This document shows, piece by piece, positions 37,262-46,200 of a stretch of DNA of 64,000 nucleotides. Each line of letters starts with the position of its first letter. Positions within the stretch are counted from its first letter, which is position 1. The position numbers and the translations under genes are program-made. The stretch is taken from NCBI RefSeq assembly GCF_030770395.1, contig NZ_CP132480.1, forward strand, positions 5,108,845-5,172,844, in the 5' to 3' direction. This DNA is from Telluria beijingensis. GTDB lineage: Bacteria; Pseudomonadota; Gammaproteobacteria; Burkholderiales; Burkholderiaceae_D. The notes below the pieces were generated by a model, which was given only the letters and a program-made list of their open reading frames with translations, did no database searches and was not told the DNA's origin.

Positions 37262-39358
37262 TTGACCGTACGCCGCCGCCGTTCCCGCCCCGCCCCCCAA
37301 GAACTCGCCCAGGCCAGCCGCCTCTGGGTCCTGCGCATCATGGTGCCGCTCGGCGGCCACCGCGACCTGGTCGGTCCGATGTGCTTCTCCAACGATCACC
37401 TGGCGCGCGCGCTGGGGCTGGGCGACTGGATCGACGACGACGAGCGCGATTTCGACGCCAACCTGGTCAAGAAGCGCCTGCGCGAACTGCACCGCCAGGC
37501 CGAAAACGACCTCGATCGCAAGGTGCCCGCGATCCTGCACGCCAACGTGGCGCGCCTGGCGGCGCTGGTCGGCATGTCCGACATCGAATGCCGCATCCTC
37601 GAATTCGCCACCATGCTGCACCACGAGCGCATCCTCGACGATGCCGCCGAAACGCTGGGCAACCTGTCTTCGCCGAAGATCGTCGACGTGCTGGCCACCC
37701 TGCTCGACCTGCAGCCGGACGCGGTGCGCGACGCACTGGGCACCGGCGGCGTGCTGGCGCGTTCCGGCCTGCTCAATATCGACCGCGCCATCAGCGGCTC
37801 GCTGCGCAGCAAGCTCGACCTGCTGTCGAACCGCTTCGCCGACTCGGTGGTCGGCCTCGACGCCGACCCGATCTCGCTGCTGCGCGACACGGTGGCGCCG
37901 AGCGCGCCGGCGCGCCTGACCCTCGGCGACTTCCCGCACCTGGAACAGGAACTCGCCATCCTGCGGCCCTACCTGGAACGCACCGTGAGCGGCAGCGACA
38001 CGCCGCGCCAGGGCGTCAACGTGTTCGTGTACGGCGCGCCAGGCACGGGCAAGAGCGAGCTGGCGCGCGCCCTGGCGGCGGAGCTGGGTTGCGAGCTGTT
38101 CGAAGTGGCCAGTGAAGACGAGGACGGCGACCCGGTCGGCGGCGAGCGCCGGCTGCGCGCCTACCGCGCCGCCCAGAGCTTCTTCGACCGCCGCCGCGCG
38201 CTGCTGCTGTTCGATGAAGTGGAAGACGTGTTCGCCGACGACGGCATGTTCGGCCAGCGCAGCACCGCCCAGCGCCGCAAGGCCTGGATCAACCGCACGC
38301 TGGAACAGAACCGGGTGCCGACCCTGTGGCTGTCGAACTCGATCGACGGCATCGACCCGGCCTTCCTGCGCCGCTTCGACATGCTGGTCGAAGTGCAGGT
38401 GCCGCCGCGCAGCCAGCGCGAACGCATCCTGCAGGCCGCCTGCGGCGACCTGGTCGATGCGCCGACCCTGGCGCGCATGGCGCGGGTCGAGACGCTGGCC
38501 CCGGCCGTGGTCGACCGCGTGGCCTCGGTGGTGCGCACCATCCGCGACCAGTTCGACGACGCCGGCGCGGCCCGCGCCGTGGCCTGGCTGGCCGGACGCA
38601 CGCTCGAGGCCCAGGGCCATGCCGGGCTGGATGCCGGCGACGCCGCGCGCCTGCCGTCCGACTACGACCCGGCCATCCTGAACGCCGACACCGACCTGGC
38701 GGCGCTGCTGCCCGGCCTGCAACATGCGCGCTCCGGCCGCCTGTGCCTGTACGGCCCGCCCGGCACCGGCAAGAGCGCCTTCGGCCGCTGGCTGGCCGAA
38801 CAGCTCGAAATGCCGCTGATGCTGCGCAGCGCTTCGGAACTGATGTCGAAGTATGTCGGCGACAGCGAAAAGGCGATCGCCCAGGCCTTCCGCCAGGCCG
38901 AGCGCGAAGGCGCCCTGCTGATGATCGATGAAGTCGACAGCTTCCTGCGCGACCGCGAAGGCGCGCGCGCCTCGTGGGAAGTCACGCGCGTGAACGAGAT
39001 GCTGACCCGGATGGAAGCCTTCGGCGGCGTGTTCATCGCCTCGACCAACCTGATGGACGATATCGACCCGGCCGCGCTGCGCCGCTTCGACCTCAAGCTG
39101 CGCTTCGGCTACCTGCGCCCCGAGCAGGGCTTGCTGATGCTGGAACGCCAGTGCGCCGCCTTCGGCCTGGCGGGCCCCGGCGCGCACGAGCAGGCGCGCA
39201 TGCACGGCCTGCTGAAGCTGACGCCGGGCGATTTTGCCGCGCTGGCGCGGCGCCACCGCTTCGCGCCGTTCACCGCCTGCGCGCAACTGGTGACGGCGCT
39301 CGAGCAGGAATGCGCGCTCAAGCGCGGCCGGCAGGCGTCGATCGGTTTCCTGGCCTGA
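37262..39358 (+). CDS. Double AAA-domain ATPase
   Basis: 698 residues. TTG at 37262 was chosen because CAGGAGAGCCGAT precedes it at a normal distance; in-frame ATGs lie only 26 and 40 residues in. The N-terminal ~210 residues are helical. Two AAA modules follow: Walker A GAPGTGKS (about 259-266) with Walker B LLLFDEVED, and GPPGTGKS (about 498-505) with LLMIDEVDS. Arginine fingers appear as AFLRRFD and AALRRFD. No protease domain follows, so it is more like a disaggregase or remodelling motor (Cdc48/Pex-like architecture) than FtsH. Function and partner unknown; the small gene upstream is the natural candidate. Confidence 0.85.
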   Translation: MTVRRRRSRPAPQELAQASRLWVLRIMVPLGGHRDLVGPMCFSNDHLARALGLGDWIDDDERDFDANLVKKRLRELHRQAENDLDRKVPAILHANVARLAALVGMSDIECRILEFATMLHHERILDDAAETLGNLSSPKIVDVLATLLDLQPDAVRDALGTGGVLARSGLLNIDRAISGSLRSKLDLLSNRFADSVVGLDADPISLLRDTVAPSAPARLTLGDFPHLEQELAILRPYLERTVSGSDTPRQGVNVFVYGAPGTGKSELARALAAELGCELFEVASEDEDGDPVGGERRLRAYRAAQSFFDRRRALLLFDEVEDVFADDGMFGQRSTAQRRKAWINRTLEQNRVPTLWLSNSIDGIDPAFLRRFDMLVEVQVPPRSQRERILQAACGDLVDAPTLARMARVETLAPAVVDRVASVVRTIRDQFDDAGAARAVAWLAGRTLEAQGHAGLDAGDAARLPSDYDPAILNADTDLAALLPGLQHARSGRLCLYGPPGTGKSAFGRWLAEQLEMPLMLRSASELMSKYVGDSEKAIAQAFRQAEREGALLMIDEVDSFLRDREGARASWEVTRVNEMLTRMEAFGGVFIASTNLMDDIDPAALRRFDLKLRFGYLRPEQGLLMLERQCAAFGLAGPGAHEQARMHGLLKLTPGDFAALARRHRFAPFTACAQLVTALEQECALKRGRQASIGFLA

Positions 39359-39359
39359 A

Positions 39360-40217
39360 CTAGAAGTGGTATTCGGCGCGGATCATCGGCGTGCTGGCGC
39401 GCTGCCCGCGCCCGCCGGTGGTCGCGCGCGAATTGCCGAACTTGTTGTTCCAGAACTGGTACTCGACGCCGACGCGGAAGCGGTTCTTCTTCTGGCCATA
39501 ATGCGCGCCGACGTCGTACATCAGCTGCATGTCGATATTCGTCTCCGCACTGGTCGGGTTGCCGGTTTCGTCCAGTCCCTTGGCGGCGATGAAGTTGGCA
39601 TAGCCCTCGAAGGCCCAGCGCTCGTTCAGCGGGATGCCCCAGCTGAGGTTGAGCATCGGGTGATTCTCGTACTTGTAGCGCCCGCGCACCTCGGAAATCG
39701 GGGCGAACGCGCCGCTCGGGGCATTGCTTTCGCGGATCAGGAGGATGCTGGTGCTGAGAAAACCCGGCACGTCCCACATCAGCGTCGGCCCGAGCACCAG
39801 CATGCGCTTGCGCGAGTTGTAGCCGACGTCGCGCTTGGTGTTGACGTCGAAGCCGGCAGTCAGGCCGACGCCCTTCACCTTGCCGAAGCGGAGCTCGCGC
39901 CCGCTCAGCGCACCGATGTCGAGCGTGTGGCGGTACAGCAGATAGGCTTCGTCGGCGCCAGAACTCCCGCCGAGCGAGCGCGGATCGTTGCGGTCGGACT
40001 TGAGCCAGTCGAGGTTGAGGTAGTTGCTGCCGTACTTGTAGCCGCTGGCGTGGGTCAGCGCCAGCACGTGCTTGTCGATGTGATCGGGATTGAAGGGCTC
40101 GGCGAAGCGGCTGCCGTAGCGCCAGCTGATGGCGGTGTCGCTCCAGTCGAGGGCCATTGCCGGACCGGCCGCGAGCAGGCAAATACCGCAGCCAAGGGCG
40201 CGCGTGACGATGTTCAT
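39360..40217 (-). CDS. Tsx-like outer-membrane channel protein
   Basis: 285 residues. Signal peptide MNIVTRALGCGICLLAAGPAMA, then an amphipathic beta pattern with a terminal Phe (EYHF), typical of an outer-membrane barrel. The sequence resembles the nucleoside-specific channel Tsx and related outer envelope proteins: WSDTAISWRYGSRFAEPFNP at the start and RFRVGVEYQFWNNKFG near the end. It begins 9 nt after the giant NdvB-like gene, on the same strand, so both may be on one message. Substrate not evident. Confidence 0.8.
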   Translation of the reverse strand: MNIVTRALGCGICLLAAGPAMALDWSDTAISWRYGSRFAEPFNPDHIDKHVLALTHASGYKYGSNYLNLDWLKSDRNDPRSLGGSSGADEAYLLYRHTLDIGALSGRELRFGKVKGVGLTAGFDVNTKRDVGYNSRKRMLVLGPTLMWDVPGFLSTSILLIRESNAPSGAFAPISEVRGRYKYENHPMLNLSWGIPLNERWAFEGYANFIAAKGLDETGNPTSAETNIDMQLMYDVGAHYGQKKNRFRVGVEYQFWNNKFGNSRATTGGRGQRASTPMIRAEYHF

Positions 40218-40226
40218 GATTGTTTC

Positions 40227-43200
40227 CTAAGGTGCCGCCGGCGTGCCGGCAACCTGCAATTCTACCTTGTGGTCACGCCGGTCGTCACCCAGCACGATGG
40301 TCCAGTCGGGGCACGGCTGGCCGTCGAGCAGCATGCGTTCCGGCCCGCTGGTGGCGCGCACCGTGATGTCATAAATGGCGCCATGGTAGCGGTAGCGCAG
40401 GCTGAAACCGTCCCAGCCCGGCGCCAGGCGCGGCTGCAGGCGCAGCTCGGCGCCATGGCGCCGCAGGCCCAGCAGCGCTTCGACGAACAGCAGCCAGGTC
40501 CATGCCGCCGAGGCGCCATGAAGACCGCCGATGGCGCGGCCGGCATGCGGCGCGATCGTGCGCAGTCCGCCGCTCATCAGGTAGGGCGGCCCGTCGCCAT
40601 GCGCCTGCGGATCGAGCAGGCCAGCCAACTGCCATGCGCGGCCAGCATCGCCCAGCCGCGCGAAACCGGCCGCCGCCCAGGCCGTGGCGCGGTGGTCCTG
40701 GCCGGGGCTCGACGTGACGCGTTCGCTCCACACGCCGTCCACCGGCGGATCGCAGCGCGGCAGCATACCGCCATTCTCCAGCCGCGCGACCGCCGAGCGC
40801 AGCGCCTGCGGACCCCGTTCGGCCCCGGCCTTCAGCGCCCAGCACTGGGTCGACAGCTCGACGCGGCAGGCTGGGTTGGCGATCGCGCCCAGGGCGTTGC
40901 TGCTGTCGAGCCAGGTCCAGCGATACCAGTCGCCATCCCAGCCGTGTTCCTCGCATTGCGCGCGCAGCGCCAGCGCCGCGCCGCGGCAGGTGGTGGCGAA
41001 GCCGAAGTCGCCGCGGCGATCGGCCACCTCGGCGAAGCGCTGCAGCACGACCGCCAGAAGGAAGCCCAGGCCGATGCTCTCGACCCGGCCCGGCACGCCC
41101 TCGTCGTGCAGGCGGCCCGCCGCGGGCGGCAGGCCGCGCGGACCGAAGCGCAGGCAGCCGCGCAAGCCATGCACGCAGTGCTCGTACAGGTCGTCGCGCT
41201 CCGACAGCGGCGTGTCCAGCAGCGCATGGTCGCCCGTCACGTCCAGGTAGCGCGCCAGCGCATACGGCAGCCACAGGAAATCCTCGACCGCCGATCCCGT
41301 CGTGAATGCGGGCGCTGCGCGCAGCAAGGCGTCGCGCAGCAGCGCTGGCCGTGCGTACACGCAGGCCAGCGCCGACTGCAGGCGCGTGGCCGGGTCGCGC
41401 TCGCCCAGCATGGCGGCGATCGCCTGGTACGGCAGCCAGCCGTTGAGTCGATCGTCAAGCGCGGGGTCAGGCGTATGTACCTCGATGGCGCCGAGCGTGA
41501 CGTCCCACCAGTCGCGCAGGCGCTGCCACGCTGCAGCGGCAGCCTGGGCGCCGCCATGGCGCTGCACGGCGGCGCTGGCGTCGAGGCTGGCGGGACCGGC
41601 CACACCCAGCACGAATACCAGCTCGCACTCGGCGCCCGGTTCCAGGGTCACGCCGACCTGCAGCGCCGCGCACGGGTCGAAGCCGGCGCCTACCGCGCCG
41701 GACAGCCCGGCGCGCTCCAACGCCGCCGGGCGCGCGATGGCGCCGTGGCGGCCGATGAATTCCTGGCGGTCGCAGGTCACCGCGACCTGTTCGGCGTCGA
41801 CGTGGAAGAACCCGACCCGGTCGTGGAAACCGGCGCCGAAGGCATTGCGGGCGAACAGCGCGCCGCTGGCCAGATCGCGTTCGGTCACCACCTGCAGGCC
41901 GGGCGCCGCGTCGCGCTCATCGAGCAGCCAGGCCACGTAGCCGGTGACGCCGAGGCGGCGCGGCGCATCGCTGTCGTTGCGCAGGCGCAGGATACTGTAC
42001 TTGAGCGGCGCGTCCTGGGCGACGAAGCAACGCAGTTCGGAATGGATGCCGTGGGCGCGGTGTTCGAACACGCTGTAGCCGATGCCGTGGCGCGTCTCGT
42101 ACGGTTCGGGCGACGGCACCGGCCATGGCGTCGGCGACCAGACGACGCCGCTGTCCTCGTCGCGCAGGTAATAGGCTTCGCCGTCCTGCGGGGCGACGGC
42201 GTCTTCGCTGCCGTTCGTCAGGCGCGCCGCGCGGTCGCCGCTCCAGCTGACGGCATGGCCGCGCTCCGAGACGATGCTGCCGAAGCCGTCGTTGGCCAGC
42301 AGGTTGAGCCACGGCGTGGAGGGCGCCTCCAGCGTCGGACTGCTGCTTATTACGATTTCCCGGTTGTCCTGCGCGGCCGGGGCCAGCGATTCGGTGGTCC
42401 ACGCCGGCGCCGGCGCCGGTTCGGTGGCGGCAAAGGGCGGCGGCAAGCTGCCGTGTGCGCGCGCGGCGCGGCGCAACTGGTCGGCCAGGTCGCCGCGTTC
42501 GCCGGAGAGCAGCACGCTGGCGGCGGCGCGCAGCAGGATGCGGTCTTCGCGCGGCACCTCTTCTTTCAGGTGCAGGTGCAGGCCGCTCGGCTGGTCGAAA
42601 CTGGCCGGATCGACCAGCGGCACGGCCAGGTGCATCAGGGCCTCGCGCGTCGCGCGGCTATCGCACAGGACCAGCAGGTCGACTGCCAGGCCCTGGCTGC
42701 GCCAGTAGCCGTGCGCCTGCAGCAGCTGGCGCGCCAGGCCGGTATCCGCGCCGTCGCCCAGTTGGAGCAGCAGCAGCGGCAAGTCGCCCGCGACGCCATA
42801 CGCCTGCAGGTCGGCCAGACCCCGCGCATTACGCGCGATGACCGCGGGATCGGCACGCAGCGCCGGCACCGGCTGCAACAGGCAGCCGGCCAGGCGGTTG
42901 ATCGACTGGGCGTCGGCCTGGCCGATGTCATGCCGGCGCAGTTCGGCCTGGGCCCGGGTCCAGGCGGCCTCGATCGCGTGGTCGACCGTGTGGGCAGCGC
43001 CGTAGCGCACCGCCAGCTCGCGCGCCAGCACACGGCCCGATGCGGCGCCCAGCAGCAGGTCCACCGTGATTTCCTGCTGCGGCCCCACGGTCACCGTGCG
43101 CCGCAGGGCCAGCAGCGCTTCGTCCGGTTCGGGGTCTGGTCCCGGCAGCGCGCCGCCCGTGCTCACCGCCCGCGGCAGGTGCAGGTCATGGCCACGTCCG

Positions 43201-46200
43201 ATGAAGCGTGCCCGGCTCGTCTCCACACTCGGCTGGCCAGCCACGTCGCGCACCGTCATGCGGTGCACGACCACCGGCGCGCTGGGCGCAGTCACGCACA
43301 GCAGGCTGTCGGCGGCGGCGTCGAACTCGATCCGGATGCCGCTGCGGCCCCCTTCCTGCAGCGGCGGGCCGGCCAGCGCCACGCAGCTGGTCAGCTCCAG
43401 GGTACGGGCTTCAGGCGCGCGATTGACAATGCGGATGCGGCGCAGCTCGACGTCGTCGTCCGGCGCCACCACGGCATCGGTGCGCATCTCGATGCCGTGG
43501 TCCAGGCGGCGCACGCTGGCCCGGCCTTCGGCCAGCACCGTCTCGAATTCTTCAGGCCGCACTGCGCCGGGCAGCAGGATATTGGCCCAGGCGGCGCCGC
43601 TGGCGGTGTCGCGCACATGGCAGGCCAGGCCGACCTCTCCCGGGCCGGCGCGCGTCAGCAGCGCGTCTTCCCAGCGGCTGGCGCCGGCGCCGGCGCCGTC
43701 CAGCACCAGGTGGTAGCGGCCGTTCGACAGCAGCTGGACTTCGGGCAGCGGCGATGCATCCGGCGCGAGCACGCGCGCATATGGCTGGGCCGCGACGCTA
43801 GCGCCGGCCGTATAACGCAGCGGCGGCTCGGCGCCGGCCGCCGGCGTCGTCTCCTGCAGCAGGCCGAAGGCGGCGCGCAGCTCGGGATCGCGCGCGAAAC
43901 GGCGCTGCATCGGTTCGTCCAGCAGGTGGCGCGCCAGCGCAAGCAAGGTCATGGCCTGGTGCGGCGCGACCTGGGCGCGCACCACCGCCTGGCGTTCGCC
44001 CTGCGGCAGGCGGGCCGGCGCATAGTCCAGGGCCTCGTACAGGCCGGTCTCGCCCAGCAGGCCCTGCTCCGCCATGCGGCGCAGGTTGGCCGCCGCCAGC
44101 GCCGGCGCCGCGGCCAGCGCCAGCGCGGCGCCATGGGGCGCGGCGGCCAGGTCGTCGTCGGGACGCGGTGCCAGGGCAGCGGCGGGCAGGCCGAATGGCT
44201 CGACGCGGTAGCGCGCCGCGGCGTCGACCGCATTGCAGCCCGATTCCGTATAGCCCCACAGCAGGTTGCGGCCCCTGGCATGGGCGGCCTGCAACCGCAC
44301 CAGCGCGCGGCCGGCATCGTCCAGCAGGGTGTCGCGCCAGGATGGCATCAGGAGTTGCGGCGCCAACAGGTCGGCCAGCGCCCCGGAACGCGACAACAGC
44401 AGCGCGCCGGCGCCCGTCATGCGCAAGGGACGCCCGAGCGACCACCACTGCTGTTGCGGCAACTGGCCCTGGGCGATGGCGGCGAAGCTGGCCATGCGCG
44501 CTCTCGATGCCAGCAGGTCGCAGTTGTCGTCGTCCAGGCGATGGTCGCGCACATGATAGCCGGCCGCCAGCTGGCCGCTGGCAGGATCGGCCAGCGCGCC
44601 GAAATCCGCCTGCGCCGCCGCGCGCGCCTGCGCGGCCAGGGCGGCGAGGCGGTCCAGGCGTTCGCGGGCGCAGGCGCGCCCCTCCTCGACCAGCGCGGCC
44701 AGGCCCTCGTTGCCTGGCGGCGGCGTCATCCCGGCCAGCTCGCGCAAGGTGGGGATGCGGGTCAGGCCGGCATCGAGCACGTATTCCTGCAGCGCACGGG
44801 TCCACGGCGCGAGCGCCTGCAAGTCCTGCAGCTGCGCCTCGCACTGGCGCGCCAGGCCGGCGTCCAGCTCGGCCGCCCGCGCCGCCAGGGTGCGCAGGCA
44901 GTCGGCCAGTCCGGGCAGGGTGTCGATGGCGCGGCTGCGGCCCGGCGCCAGCGATTCCTCCAGCGCGTCCAGCGCCGGCAGCAGGCCGGGCTGCGCATGC
45001 TCTCGCACCACCCACAACGTGGCGCGGATGCCGTCCAGCACGGCGGCGTCGAGGATTGGCCGGTCCGGCAATTCATCGAGGCCGGCGGCATAGGTGCGCA
45101 GGGCCAGCACCAGGCCGCCGCTGGCCGCGGTGTCGACATAGGCCGGTTCAATGGCCCCGAGGCTGGCGCCGTCGTACCACACCAGGTGATGGCCATGCCA
45201 GCGCTCCAGCAGCGCCATCGACGCCAGGGCGGCTTCACCGCGTTCGAGCAGGCCACCCAGCGGCAGGTAGCCGAAATCGCGCGCGCCCAGGGTCGCCAGC
45301 AGGCCCAGGCCCAGGCCGGCCGGCGACACCCGTTCGTCGACCGCCGCTTCGGTATGCCCGGACACGGCGTGCGGCGCCAACCCGCGCGCGCCGGCGCCGT
45401 GCTGCTCGAAGAAGGTCCAGCTGCGGCGCGCCAGCGTATGCAGGAAGCGGGTCTGGCCCTTCGCCAGGCGCACGCCGCGCCGTGCCGGCTGGCCGGTCCA
45501 CCAGGCCAGCACCGGCGACAGGAACCATACCAGCAGCAGCGGCGCCGTTGCGAACAGGGCGTAGGGGTTGGCGAAGGTCAGCAGCACGGCGATGCCGACC
45601 GCCAGCAGCGGCGCGAACCACATCGCGCGCCAGTCGTTCTCGAGCGCCCGGCCGGGACGCGCCAGCCAGGCGGGACGCAGCTCGAGCAGCCGGCGGCGGC
45701 TGACGTCGCGCCGCCATAGGCCGCGCACCACCGCGTCGGCATCGACCCAGGCCGCGTGCGGCAGGAAGGCCAGCGCCAGCGTGGCGCGCACCAGCGTCGC
45801 GCGCGCACCGCGCGCCCAGGCATCGAGGTGCTGGCGCAGCGGCGCATCGGACGGACGGCTGGCCAGCGTCGCCAGCATCTCGAGCAGCGCCGGCAGCCAC
45901 ACCGGCGCCAGCACCGCCGCGGTCCAGAACACCGGCGCGGCCAGCAGGCTCCAGCACAGCACGAGCAGGGACACTGCGGCAGGCGCTGCCAGGCTCCCGG
46001 CCAGGGTGTCGAACAACTGCCAGCGCAGCCGCGCCGCGCGCAGGCCGGCGGCGCCGGACCCCAGCCGGCGCGCTTCCTGCCAGGCGGCGCGCACGGCGCG
46101 GTGGCGGCGCAGCATGTGTTCGCGGTAGCTGCCCGGATGCGCGGCTTCCAGCCGCAGGTCGGCCACGCCCGCGGCGCGCAGGCGGTCTTCCTCGACCGCG

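Noticed and set aside
39366-45719. 2117-residue plus-strand open frame
   Set aside because: It is antisense to the NdvB-like gene and has the same low-complexity composition.
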